A model generated the notes under the pieces. That model worked only from the letters and a program-made list of their open reading frames with translations. It made no database searches and was not told where the DNA came from. Shown piece after piece: positions 43,701 to 58,700 of a stretch of DNA of 64,000 bases (position 1 is its first letter; the number at the start of each line of letters is the position of its first letter). The stretch is from positions 27,638,361 to 27,702,360 of the forward strand of contig JAAONU010000003.1 in NCBI GenBank assembly GCA_012932295.1, written 5' to 3'. The position numbers and the translations under genes were made by a program. This DNA comes from Cyclina sinensis. Lineage: Eukaryota; Mollusca; Bivalvia; Venerida; Veneridae.

Positions 43701-46700
43701 GACTAAAACTGATATTTATTTTCAATCAGTTTTCTTTCCTCTACCATTGCATGATATTGTCTAGCCTTTCATGGCCGATTTCAATCTCAAATCAACAACA
43801 ATCAAATCAATAATGAAAGGCTTATTTCCATAAGCTTCTTCTAGAAACAATAAGCCTGCACGTCAGTTTCATTGATTTGTCCTTCCCATATGAAAGATAC
43901 TGTCATACCAGTTTCTTGAAACAATATCAGCTATCATTCATATTCCGTTCACAGATCATCCGTCAAAAGTCGTTGGCAATTTTGTAAAGCATTCGTTACG
44001 AATAAATAATTATGTCTGTATGTGAGGATTTTACAGTCAAACTTTTTAAAGGTAGACCACAAACGGGTAATAGAAAAGGTCTTTATTTTAAGTTATTACA
44101 CATGTATACGTAATCTAAACAATGCATTTCAACTCTGGCCTGTAATTACATGGTGGTCTCTTTAAAGAAGTGGCCTTAAACGGTGATTTAAATGGTTGAA
44201 TGTGCTTTAAACTTTGATCTTTTTATAATATTATCTTGTTACAGTGCGATGAATGCCCAGGTTTAGACTTACATTAGTTGTCATGGGAACTCCCAATAAG
44301 AAACATAAAATGATGACTACAGTTCTGTAGGTGAAAGACCTGATCCTGTTGCTCGTGAACCATACTGGGTACTCATCAGCAAAGGCACTCAATAAACACT
44401 CTACCATGGAAAACTACAAAAAAGAATATTATTCATTAAGTTCTGTTTGCCTTTTAATCAATAAGCAATATCTTTATACGAGATCTATGTGGGGAACTTT
44501 TATTTCATTGGTAGATCATTGATCTCTGCAAATATAAGAGTAACAGTTAAGTACAGAAAATTAATTTTGGCCAGTCCTATAACTGGATTTATTCGTCTTA
44601 GTCTTTCAGCGTCAAAACAACCTTGGGATTTAATTTATATTTTGTTATTCGAGAGACAGTCTGCGGTCGAAACACGCATTTTCTGACGCCAACAGAATTT
44701 GACTGGTTTTTTCCGGCGCAACCAGTCTGATCAATAAAGTGCATATCTCATCTTATATTTATTGATTATAAGATCCAGTTAAGTTGGCGCATAATCGTAT
44801 ATGTTTTTATTATTACATTTCCAGGGCTGCTAAGTAATTTTTGCACTTCGTTAAATTGCTGTTTGGCTTACACCACAACTCACTAGCTCCTACGTTGAAT
44901 TTATGTTTGTTTCTACATCAAGGACATATTTGTACACTTTGGGAGAAGAATCAACAAAACAGTATAACGCTTATAAGTCACATATGAATATCTATGACCA
45001 AAAAGGGCTGAAAGGCACATACCTTTATCAAAAAGGGGTTTGCATCGCGGCTCTGCACAGTTTTAAATACATATCAGTTATAAACTCAATTCATATTTCC
45101 ATCTTAAAGTTTCAAAAAAATCTGCAAGTTTTATATGTTTTTCAGCTAAACATGTCTTCATTGCACTGCTGCTAGGCAACATCTCAATCCATGACAAGGT
45201 TTCATGTTTTGAACTAAGAATGTCAAACTTCACCAAAGATTGGAATAAAATGTAGCAAAACAAAGACTTAGATACATTATTTCTGTCTCATTATTATCAT
45301 TTTATAAACTGCGTGCAACAATACAATAATTCAGGTAATAAATGTATTTGGTCTATGTATATCCAAGTGTCTATTGTAATATAGATACTGACCTCAGATC
45401 CGAACCCAAGGGTTAACATCATCATAGGAAGAAAAACACAGACCACATAGGAGCAACAGGCATCTGGGCGAGCGCTTCCGGGTAGACTTCAAACGCTAAC
45501 CCTGGACCTGTAATAAAATGAGCCCCGATATGCGAAACTGTCTACGTTTTGGCTGATGTAAATATCTGTGAACATTATTGTAAACATTCATAAAGGTGGA
45601 TTTAATAGAATATCAATGGTACATGTACAACATTTATCAATTCAACATGAAAAGACTTCTTCAACATTTAAAACACCTATTGGCCTAAACATCTGTTGAT
45701 TTTAAGGATGGTGAATACATTTACATTAAGAAAACATGTTTCACGGCTATTATGCATTCAAAGAATTTCTTGAGTCATGCAATGTGGTTTTCCCCTGAGC
45801 ATTTTCGCATTAAAAGTTGGATCATAGTGTAACAGAAAACGAGATACAGCTATCATACCTGCTGTAAAATTTGAGCGGTAAGTATTCAGTAATGAAATAG
45901 GTCAAAAAGAAGTAACTATCAACTTTCACCCTCATTCAGGACGGTTACTGGGCTCGAATCAATGACAGTAAGTAAGAGATCTAGTAATTACAAGGAAAGA
46001 CATAAAATAAAGCACGCTAGTGCATGGACTAACTGTGAATACTGAAAATATGTATGTCGTCCTGGAAAAGTGGCAAACATGATATAAATAAATAAGTCCC
46101 TACCATCAGTTGCTACGGCAGCCACGGACACTCCTTTCTCGTGCGCGATAAATCCGAGAATTGAGAATATTACAAAGCCAGCAAATATACTTGTGCCGCA
46201 GTTTATACAAGCCACGATAATAGAGTCACGGTAACAGTTGTTGTCGAACTTGTTGTAGCTGGCCATGGCTACCATTCCGCCTGTACAAGCACTCAGAGAG
46301 TAAAATATCTGGGTGGCTGCATCGGACCATACCTGTTACAGAAATATCTCACCTTGAAATTTCTAATTTCGAAGCCGCCCAGTTCACAATAACGAAATAC
46401 AAGCAACAGGTAAGTTAGTTGTAGAAGTTGAACAAAATGAGCTACACTTTTCATATTTTGCCGAAAATTAAGACCTCTTCAAGAAAGAAAGACTTCTCTT
46501 GAATTTAAGCAACTACATGCAGCAATTTTCGTAACAATCCTTTGTCTTATAAGGTTGGTAAAGAATTTCGAATTTATAGACCATACACATACTCCCTTTG
46601 AAGTGCGAGTCTTTTCTAAAGTGTGAATGTGTGTGAGTGAGCGCGTGAATTTATGCTTGTTGCTTTCAATGCTTTGGTTATTTCATTTAGGTTCCTTTAT

Positions 46701-49700
46701 TTCAAAGTTATTTTTCCCTTTGACACAAGACTTCCGTCTTTAACATCGGGAAAGAAAGGTAAATGGATAGTAAAAACACCATGTTATCTCTGTACACTTC
46801 ACAAATTTTTAATCATAACGTGATAGAACGTACCCTGGGATCGAGGAGTTTCTCAAACTTTGGTTCCAGATAGAAAAGAATCCCATCAATGGCTCCATCC
46901 AGGGTGATTCCTCTAACCAATAGGATTGTTAACATCAGATATGGAAACAAGGCCGTGAAGTAAACAACCTAGGAACAAAACAAAGCAACACGATTGTTAG
47001 AATTCAAATACAACCTAGGAACAGAACAAAATAACACCGATTGTTAGAATTCAAATACAATATATTTGCTATGTAGTTGAAAAACAGCGGGTATTTCTGT
47101 GTCGTCATCTGAAAAATAAACTTGTATTAGTATACGATGAACCTGAAAGAAAAAGGAGCATATTATTTCTGCAATGAGTTTCAAGTATGTTGTTATTCTG
47201 TAAGCAAGATAGTCAGTAACGGTTTCAGATTTCCTTGTGCTCATGTCGTCCATAAATTCGTTTTCCCCGGTTTAACAAATATCTCCAAGTAAGATCTTAT
47301 CTCTGAAACCGTCATCTGAGGACATCACGTGCATCTGATACATTCACTTACCTATGAACATATCAGATTAGGTTAAAGCTATAACACCTTTCAAAATTTC
47401 CTGTTCTTTTGAATCGTCAAGAAAAAAGGATTTGTTCCTTTTACAAACACAGTCGAAGTTAAATTTGTAACAGTTTGTCTTAGCGCACAAACCATGTTGA
47501 ATGGTGTTCTTTTATATTCTTTGATTTTTGTCTAAGATTTTCTGTTTGCAGACGATCAAAGGTACAGAGTGAATAATTCTCTCATAAACTTGAGGCTGAC
47601 AGGAAAGGTTGTACAGCTTTAACACATATTTCGAGTGTGTTAAAATCGCGTGTCAATGTTCACGCGATGTTGGCTACCTTTCCAAGGCTCTGGATCCCTT
47701 TAAGAAGTACCAACCAGACGACAATCCAGGCGAGCAGAAGACAGAGGGTCAGCTTCCAGCGCGGGGTACCAAAATCTTCAATCGTATCGGACTGCTCTAG
47801 CACGTATCGCCTGGATAAATGTAATTACAAAAGAAAGAGAAAATAAGTCTATATGTTTTTGTATAAGTTATTATATGATAATAATTTCTTTTCGTACCGC
47901 TAGCTTTCTTTTTTTCTTTGATCCCTTACTCAAGTTCATCCCATGCCAGATTTTTTCTTTGGTAGAAACACATTTACCATCTAGTCTTGCGAAAACAAAT
48001 GGGTTTTTGTATGTATTACATCAAATAGTTACATCCAGAATAGAAATTCAGCAAGTTAGGGTGCGGTACGAAAAAAAGAACTTTTTATGACAAATCGCCT
48101 CAGAAAAATTCAGAATGTACTGTAAGCAAACAGATCTGGCCTCCCCATTAAACGTTTTCTAAGAGACTAGCTGAAATAGGTTTCTCATTACAACACATCT
48201 TTCAAATCTGAGTCATACGGAAAATATTTTCTAGCTATAATTTAGAAGGGCAACTTAAGTTTACGAATCTACTGCAATGAAAAACTTGTTTTTTTTTCAC
48301 AATTAACTTCCACCAACATAAAACCACAGGCATGCGCAATTTCTGCTGAATTATAACTCTATATGTAAGATTTATGATCAAAATGATACCTTGTTATAAT
48401 GGTTGAAGTAACACGGTAAAAAAAGTAGTATTTCCTTTCCAAACAAGACAGTAAATTCTTATTAATGATGTTTGCGTATAGAATTACAATGGTTGCAGAA
48501 AAGGGCACATGCAGTTCAAGCATTTAACATTGATGTTCATTTTATCTGGAATAACATCTGTATATTTTGACTATTCATCACTATCTTTGTTAGTTGGTTC
48601 GGCACGAAGGAGAAAAAGTATGGTTAGAAGGTATGGTCGATTTCATGACATTACAAGAAAGAAAAAAAATCAGCGTTTTCTCCTGAGAATTTAAATATTC
48701 TAAATGAAACGTAATAACAGTTGTAAGAAAGCTGTAAACAATGTTTTCCTGTCAGTATAGCGGTATCTGGTTACTCCAAGAAAACATGAATAATTGCTGG
48801 ATTACAACTTAAATCAATAGGATACGCCAGTCTGATACAACATGTCTGCTTTTTATAAAGATTTAGCGAACACAAGACGAATCAATAGCCATGTAAAAGG
48901 AAATCGTCTTCTTTAATAGTCTCAGCAAAACCAAAATAAACCTCTTTTCACAGCCTTTACCGTCAATGATAAGAGTTATTTAATTTAGCAACAAACGAAT
49001 GCGGAGGATTTCCTGTAGGAGATCATAATTCTAAAAATAGAACGAGACAGCAGAGCTATCATTAATAAAATTGCTTGCATACAAATCTTTTACATATTAT
49101 TCAATACGTGTACCGTATTCTTGTAAGAATTTACAGATAAAGATCGTTCCTCACAACGTCTGTAAACAAGTAATTGAAGACAATTACCTGCTACACTGAT
49201 ATAAAATCAAAATCTAAGTCAACGACACCGTCTATCTTTCACGTGTGGTTTTTTAAGATTATTTTTTTTTCTCCAATTTTCTTCTTTTTTCTCGACAAGT
49301 TCAGTATGTGACAGTACAATACTAAATGATAAAAGGCTGCAGTTGTTACTGAAACCTTCATGGTCCAAATTATATTGTACACACTTGATTGTTCAGGACG
49401 ATTCTCAGTAGATTTTCATTTGAATACCCGCCTTTGGCACATGCTGCCTTGCACTTTGACTTACGATGGTTTACAGAAATATTAACATCTATTTCGCTTT
49501 TATAACAAAATTATTTCTTACTTCAATGCTACGCCAAAATGTTATGCCAATTTTGTTTCGCAACGACAACGTAAGTACAGCGTCAGTTGCGCAACAACAC
49601 CCACTAACAAAAAAGTACACGAGGAACTGGCAATGCAATCTTTACTGCCACACAAATGACAGGCATGTTCTGATAACACATATCTGATAAGACATTTGCA

Positions 49701-52700
49701 ATAACAGCTATTTCCAAAGACCTAGATTACCCCCACTACTTTATAGGAAATGTTCACAAACCTGTAGTACTCTTCTGTCGGTGTTGTTATTGTCAAATTT
49801 AAAGCTTGTGCGGCCACTCGTGTTGCATCTACAAAACATGAGACCAGTATGTATATTTCAGTTACTCATTTCAATTGTAAATCTCAAAACGCTTTGGACA
49901 TTCTTAGTTGTGCTGTAATAAGCACAAAATTAGAAAGCAGGCCGCTCAGAGCTCGAAGAACATTACTGACGCCACTTTGTCACGTGACGACAGAATTTGA
50001 ACTTCAAGTGTAGATGTTTAATTTAGGTACGTGTTAACCATATAATAAATGAATTAAAAAAGTGCTTTGTGTGGTTTATCATCTGATATATCATGGTTCT
50101 ATGTTTGGACAACTAAATACCAACTGATTCATGGATAAATCCGTGCGTATCTAAATGCTTAGCCATGATATATGTACAATAAACTTCACAAAGATCTTTT
50201 TTTTCTAATAGAATATATCACACGAGACATTTAAGTTTAAAGAAAACACTGCACATGTAATAAAACTGATGGGATAAATGCAAAATTAACTCACGAAGGG
50301 AAGCATGCAAGTCTTAACTGATAAAGATCGAGGACAACTAAAACATACATAAGACAATACTTGTAAAATAAAGTGGGGACACTGATTACACAATTTGATC
50401 CTGTAAGAAGTTACTTACTATCAAAAGTACAGTTTGCTGTGTTCCATGTATTATTACAATTCGTCCACGGTAACTCGGATGTCATGGAAGCAAAGAAATA
50501 GAATATACACTGTGCCACAACCACGTTGTAATATAAGGCTATCAGCCAGTTCACTATCACAGACGCATACCCAACGCCTGCAAACAGTAAAAGAACAGTT
50601 GGTATAAAACTGTACTTGCAAAAAAGACGTTTCATGGCTGTTTTAACAATTTATGTTTTATGCATTATAAGGGCTACGTGATGTGCTTTAGGATCTTTAA
50701 TTCGATTGTTCATTAAAATTGTGATATTGAAACATCGTAGAGGTTTGTAATAGCTGCTCGCCCCACGCTGAGTCAAGAACGCAAGCAGAGACTGGTCTAG
50801 AAGTTGGAAATGTTTACCTCTTACAGACGCCAACAATATAATAAGCGTCTAGTGAAATGATTAATCTAGTCTAAATAATTGTGTACCACGTTGTTAGTCT
50901 AATCTGTAAAGCAATCTATGCAATACAGAAATCAGTACTTGAGGTTTGTTAACAGGAAATGTACTTTCACTATTTCCTCTTGAGAGACTGTGAAGTCCTA
51001 CATACACGTGCTTACCTTTAAACAAAGGATTAAACTTCCAGATTGTGATTGGTCCCAAAGAAGCAAACTGTCCCAAAGACAATTCCATATAAAATAAAGG
51101 TAAGCCAACGAAAGCCAACATCAGACAGTATGGAATCAAAAATGCACCTGTACAAAGGAAGATAATTCTTTTTGTAAAATATCTAACTGTCATTCAATAT
51201 CAATTTTATAGTTAAAGTTAGGTTTGGATGACTACAAACCTCCAAACATTTGCTTCCGTTTATTGTTCTTCAAACTTTTCTCTTTTCTTCTGGAACGTCG
51301 GGACTTTCTTTTAAACTAAATTACTAGGTGCAAAATACAGAAACGGAACACCTGATGTGTTCAAACGAGTCTAAGACACGGTTGTTAACAAAACATTTTC
51401 TTAACAAAGCCCAAAACGACATTTAAAAAGATAGGCAAAACGGCTGTGTGTAGGACAACCAGATTTTCTTACCTCCACCATTTTTATAACATAAGTACGG
51501 AAATCTCCATACGTTGCCCAATCCGACCGCATAGCCCACACACGTCAACAAGAATTCAAGCTGCCCACCCCAGGTCGCACGCTCTGGTTCCTCCTTTTCG
51601 TCACTCTCGTTTCCGGCACTGGCTAGATCTGAACAGTGGGAACCAGCCTGTAATGAGAGGTCGCTGTTCATAACGGAAGGTGCGCCAGGTTTCAGCGGCA
51701 TTTCAATCTCCGTCTGTAATGAAAAAAAGGGAAATTGTTTTAAAGTCTACCATAACACTATTCTTGTACATCGTATGTTATAAATAGTTTGTGTAGTCAT
51801 TTCATGAAGAGTTTTAATCAGATATTATTGATTTCTTTGATAATTTGGATAGACGTCCGTAACAAATCGGCATGTGATCGATTGTTTAAAACTGCTTCTT
51901 GCTTTTACATAATGTGGCAAATGTAGAGCTATAGAGCTCTGTTACATCATTGTGCATGCTTTTTAAGCCTAGCGCAGAATGTTCGCGGGTCTCTGTGCGT
52001 TTGATAATATAATAAATGGTCTGTACATCTGTTCAAGTAATACGCTGATTCAACTTCCACAAAAAAGTACTTTATGAGTTTGAACTGCTGAATATTTTCC
52101 TATATTAATAGTTCAGAAGCTTAACGGCAGCGTCTCACTTACATTGGGTTAATACAAAATCTTATGGGGGTCTTCTTTGTTATGATCTGAGTGATGATGT
52201 CCAGATTATCTTCATTCGAGTCGTCCTCAATGAATGTCTACAGAATATTCTGATTGGAAACGATTGTACGTGTACAATAAAGCGAGGGACGTGTCTTAAT
52301 CGAGGTTTGAACTCATTACTAAAAATAACTTAACTTTTTAATTTCCTAACTTGACCGGTATGAGCGCTAAGGAATGTTTATGTAATGAACAGGCATGTGG
52401 TAATCGAATACAGCTAATTGTAATCACCTGTAATTGATTACTCAAGTGCAAGTATTCAAATGTATTTGATTACCTATCGTACATCTGATTACATGTAATG
52501 TAATTCAATCGACTACATAGACAAAATTTTGTATTTCATCATGAATACTTTTGATTACTTTTTGATTGCACATCGGACATTGGATAGATGATAAATCCAT
52601 TTATTGCATTTTAACTGCTAGGGCAAAAGATAAAAATATATGCTGCTTTTGCTAGAAATAAGTAATATGCTAATGATATTTTCAACCTCATCTCCTTAAG

Positions 52701-55700
52701 AAAAATATTCTTTTACAAGCATATTGATCACAATGTTAATTGTCTCCTTTGTGTGCTCTTTATAAGGATCAATGATCTATTGTGTCACTTTTCTTAACAC
52801 ATATTGCAGGTACCATTGCTACAATTGTGAATTTGTACTTCAATAGGTGTGAAAGCCATAATCTAAAAAAAAATAATGAAATAGTAGTGAGACATTGCCC
52901 CAGGGAAGATAAAAAATATCAGTTAATACTGCACTACACCAGTTGTTTAACTGTTAACCTAAAAAGGTTTCAGAACCTCCTTTATAAGACCAGAAAGATG
53001 TCGTTTCTTTCTGATGAAAACTTTCAAAAATTGATGATGATTAAATGCAACGGAGATGTCTAAATATATATGATTCGAACAGAATGACATAATGAATCTT
53101 CCTTTACAAAATTAGTGACTCGGTGTGTTGGACAAAAACTTCACTGCTTTACTGAGCCAATATTTTTCCTACAAATAATATTTGTTTCATGTATGTTCAA
53201 TAAAGTTTCCATTCTGATTTATCTAATGTTTTCTCCTAGAAAATTTGTCTTGCAGTTTGAAATAATATTAAAAGTAATCAAATGTAATCTGATTACTTGA
53301 CCACAAGTAACTGTAATGTAATCAATTACCGTCAAAACAATAAAGTAATCCATTGTAATTGTAATCTGAAAATTTTGAAATAAATGGTGCAATTTGGTGC
53401 GTTTTGGGGCCTCCGGAGAGCTTTCTTGACCAACGAAAAGCCATTTATTGTCAAAATAATGTGGATTCAGCTGCGTACTCGCGTATAGGCAGCTACGCGC
53501 CTGACAAGTAATCAGCCCCAAGCCTGGTAATGAATGAATTTTACAAAAGCATAAGAGACTATCACAAGCGCATTCCAAGAACTATTTCAGGACCAACTCA
53601 TTATTACGTAAGTCTTTTCTGTTGCCAAAACCTACACCTCCCCACTGGCAGAATCAACAAACTCTATAGATTCCAGAAATATCTATTCTTCTGAGATCAT
53701 TGGTTGCGAATTTTATTTCATTTTAGAATCAATATGTATTGAGAATTATTTATGGTACGCGCTGTTTACAGAGAATTATTCAGAAAATTCTATATCTGTT
53801 TAAACACGATTATCAATATTTATGCAGTTGAATCGAGTTTTTCGCGAAAAACTGAGAGACTTTGAAACTTTAAAGGGAGGTTATCAAAATGACTGTTCGC
53901 CTTTAACTGAAGTTAACAGACTAACTTTCGTCAGTTCTAGACCATTCAAGTTTAACTTCGTTAGTTAAAGAATATCATAGCAAACTCTGACGAAAAGCTG
54001 TAAATGTACAAGTCTGATTAACTATATTTTCTGTTCTGTTCCATTAAAGGTTCGATTAAAAATCAAATGAAACAAGGTGTGGAGCTACAGTTTTGCAGTC
54101 ATCGATATGACGTCACACAAGTTGTATGTTTGCAGTCATCGATATGACGTCACACAAGTTGTATGTTTGCAGTCATCGATTTGACGTCACACAAGTTGTA
54201 TGTCTGCAGTCGTCGATATGACGTCACACAAGTTGTATGTTTGGTGCACATGCTTTTGATGTTGACAAAAGCATGCGGGTTTTCGTTTGAGAAACAGCAT
54301 ACATGTTATTATGAATGGTCAAAAAGAGTTATGTTGTACAGAAGACCTTTAAGTCTTTTACTGTCAGAAGCGTGTCATACAAATGTAAAAGTTACTAGCC
54401 ATAATTCTGTCATTCAGTTAAATTGTTTTGAGAGTTGTACGGACCTAACGGTTTACTGATGTAATTTTGGCGAATAAAATGATAAGACATATGATTTTTT
54501 AAACGAATAAGTAAAAAATATAAGCAAATACATAAATCAACAAACTGATAGATTCTCATTAACAAACGAACGACACAATAGTTGAATAAAATCAAGTAAC
54601 TAATTACATTCTATAGGGTTATCGAATACGTAATTCATATTCTTTTTCAATATTTCTGTCTCTCTTTCAAGGTAAAATACAAAGATTTTGATTTCTTTAT
54701 AAGTAAAATTCTTTTACTCGAAGTTTTCTTGCAGACGATACACGTTTAGTTCGTTTGCTGAAGAAGTTTATCAAATTTTGAAGGCACAGCGATTACGTCT
54801 GCAAGCGGGGGGTCGATAACTGCAGATAACTTGACATTACAGGTCTGCGAGTAGTAAATCTGTTGCATATGTGACACGGGTAATAAGCACTTTGTACTCA
54901 AGTCTCGAGTTCACTCGCACTTATATGTTAACAGTTTTGTTTAAACGAATTGTTCATATATCTACCTTAAAAGATCTGTTGTGTCGATTCCAAGACTATA
55001 AATACAAGTATTAGATTTTATGTCGGTTACACGAATCTTTTTATTATATTAAAAAAACAAGTTAGACATAAATTTGTCGGAAAACATTAAGCATGCTGGG
55101 TGAAGACACATAACACGCGGTAAAAACATGGAGGAAGTGTTCTACGCAACCAGGAAATAAACTGACTTTACACACAGTAGGAATATCACCATGGAAACAG
55201 TCGGCACTCGCCCAGATATATCTGTTGCGATTGTAGATAACTTTTCAGATATATAATGCATTTGTCTGTCAAAGACAATATCTGATTTCACAAGAGAGTT
55301 TAGAAATAAACCAAATCAATTATTATCAACCATAAGTAAAAAAAAAAAATAATAGGGGGATCATTTGTTATTTAAATATTTAGTGACAATTCATATCAAT
55401 TCATTATGTGCTCATTGAATAGTGTAATGAAGATCTAGAGAGCCTTATTTGTTTTCTTTCTAATTACCCTTCTATCTGCACTCACAACAGGACATGTAAC
55501 CTGGGTTACGAGGTGTTTGGTTACTCTAAACAATGCCTGTTTGATTAGCTGTGACTGATTTCAAACAGAGTGAAACTGCATTTGGTGTCAATCTCTTAAA
55601 ATCAAGTATCCAGTCGTATACTTGATTTAAAATCAACTTGTTCAGCTCTTTCTTCTTTTTTGTTAGGGTGTGTTGGGCGCCAGGGTGTAATTACAACTTA

Positions 55701-58700
55701 AGTTAACATAAACAACAGAGGCTTTTAATATCTGTGTTACAAGTCGATGGTCCTGTCCACATTCTTACATATCTTGTGAGTGTACTTTTCCTTCCTTTTC
55801 GATTCACTTCTGTTTGAAAATGTTTCCACAGTTATTTCCCTGATGGTAACATATTAGGTGATCTAATCTATCTATAGGAGTTTACTGTAACCCATGTGAC
55901 CGACGCATCCTGTAAAGTCCGCTAAGTTGCGTTTTTGGAGAAGAGCAAGACACAAGAAGCATACTATTCCAGAGACACCCCTGAGACTTTTCCTTGCTCA
56001 GCGTATAGCACTGATACATGGGACCCGAAAAGCAATTAGTATTGCTGGTGGAGGAGGGGAGATCGAACTCTTCACCCTTGGATTCAAAGTCCCAAAGTCC
56101 CGTGCGTTACCACTAGACCATAGAACCGCTCCATTACGTGGTCTATACATCAGATTATGAATGTAGGCAAACATTTGTGATCCTAACTGACCTCTTATTT
56201 AACTAGCCCATCGATCTGTTAAGAGTTAATTAAAAGGTAAATAATAAAATAGAATAGACATTATGTTAGGTGTGATCATTTCCCGGCAACATATGGTTCA
56301 TTTTGACTGATTTCCTGCGGCAAATTATACCTGTATATACAGCACTAAAAGCAATGACATTTTTCAGTTTCGGAGTTTTATAGTTTTGTTACTATATAAA
56401 TGATGTATATTTACAAGGAATAAATTTACGGTAAATGCTAACAACATAATTTAGTTCCTACTGATTTAGTGCTCATTCAATGGCTGCTAAAACGAAATTA
56501 AACTGTTAATACATACAAAAATAGGAAACCTGAAACTAAATTGAACTCTTTTGTTGGGGGTGGTGATTAAGTCCATGTGGTGTGTTAATGATTTTATAAC
56601 GAAGAAAACTTTTAACAGTTTGTCCTTCAAATGAACCCGAGTTAACCAAGACAACAAACACTGTCATATTCAGTGAAAACCGTCTTTTCTAACCTTATAT
56701 CTAAAAGACCCATAAATACCCTTTATTCTTACTGATAAGTGAACCTTTTTGTCAGAGCAAGGACAAAATTAAAGAAAAACACTGGAAGTTATATTTCCCA
56801 AAGCTCGGATTCTAATTCATTAATATTCTAGTTGAATGTATGATCGCCAGGGAATGTCACGATATGGTTGTTACGAACGAAACTTCGAAAGTAAATTTCC
56901 ATTCATAAATTTCAAAATTCCCTCGCGTGTGAAACCAGTCCAAGCGGAAGTAAGTGCACTTAATATTCCCACAGGTAGAGATAGACACACCTTTCTTAAA
57001 CAGACCACTGAACACAAATGCGTAACGACGTAATCAAGCGTCTTTCGATACTTGGACAAATAAATTACACTGTGCATATGACACAGAAAAATCGATCACT
57101 AAGCAATCAAAAGTATTTTTCCCGCCAAATCAAGAAGCGTTATCTGTCATTTCTTGTTTAAATTATGAGATCAAACAAACGAAAGGGTCGACAAGAGATA
57201 ATTTTCATTTTTTCCCGCATTTCAAATTTTTAGCTGAATAGCAGAGATGAAATGAAAACATGGACACAGTTCTGAAATGCAAGTTTCCAACAACACAGGT
57301 AATCCTGATTTTTTTTCAAGTTATGGAAATCCACGAATTGACAAATTAAATAGTTTCTAACATAATGTAGCAAAATGAACTCACTTAATTTATCTTTGCA
57401 ATTTTTTGTCAATGTTAACAATCTGGTTGTCTAGTAATTATTATATCTGTAACATAAAATCTCTTCATTCTAAACTAAGCACTTAAGGGGTTTTCTTTAG
57501 TTGTTCACCACGACTGACAACTTGCTCTAGTTGGCTTTTCATTTTGATAATTATTATTATTGTGATGACAGACCTGCATGTGTCATTGGTGATCTTTTGG
57601 ATTTCATGTGCAATTGTCATTCTCTTATCACCAGACAACAGTTTTGTAATTCTTCTTGTTACAGAAATTACGGAACGGCTCTCGTAATTCAATTTTATGA
57701 CGTCTTGACACTTTTCCATAGATGGGGCCATCTTTGAAAAAAAAAACCATCAATTGATGACGTCATTGATGAAGACATGACGTCAATGTTTTCCCGTATT
57801 TGATGTTACATTTTGGTCATTTTGGTGTACGAGTAATTTTGATATCTGTCCTTTTAGAGAAAACGCATTCATTTGAATGTGTATCCGATATTATGAAACA
57901 CCCTGTATTATGCATTACATAATATTTTTGAAACAAAAATGAATCATAATTGCTCTAATTCTAAGAAAATGAACTTTCGTGCACGATAAATAACAAATTA
58001 TTAAAAAGGAAAATGTTAACAACTTGACATTAAGTATCTAAATATCACGTTATACACTTTTCCTCATAATTTTCATAGCAGAAATAAAGAGAAACAGTGT
58101 GAGAAACATGCTGCAACTGAACGTTATCTCAAAGCTTTTTAATGATACAAATCCGGCTGCTAAAATCTTTTTAAAAGCTTTTGACAATGAACAACGTTGA
58201 GATATTTAAGGAGTTTATCTTAAAGCAAAAACGAAAAACAGGATATGTTAATTTTCTCGCTTTTTTATCGGCCAAATATCACGTCACTAGTACTCAACGA
58301 CCTTTCTGTTTCTATCTCTTCATCTACTTTGCTCACGGACATAAAAATATCAATTTGATTTAATGAATACCTTCTCCCATCATGTAAACGTTGTATAAAA
58401 ATGACTCATAATATGTTTATTATCTTATCTATAAAACTGAACACAGATGATCAAACATTAAGCAGTCTGCTGTTCTGCTGTAACGCTTGGCTAACTAGCT
58501 TTTTAGATGTTCAGCAAATGCATAACAATAGAACAGCTGTAAGCTCAGCAGAAACACGACAGGGGTTCGCGTCTGGGAGAAAATCTTTCGTGTTTATCAG
58601 AGTTAATCTACTGAGGCCCGAATTTTCTGATAGCGACAGCAAAGCCTACGGTACTAAGTACACCGATAACTAAGAAATAAGATGGACACAAATCGCCATT

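Noticed and set aside
56048..56132. Functional tRNA gene
   Set aside because: Acceptor strands do not pair and the anticodon region carries a duplication.
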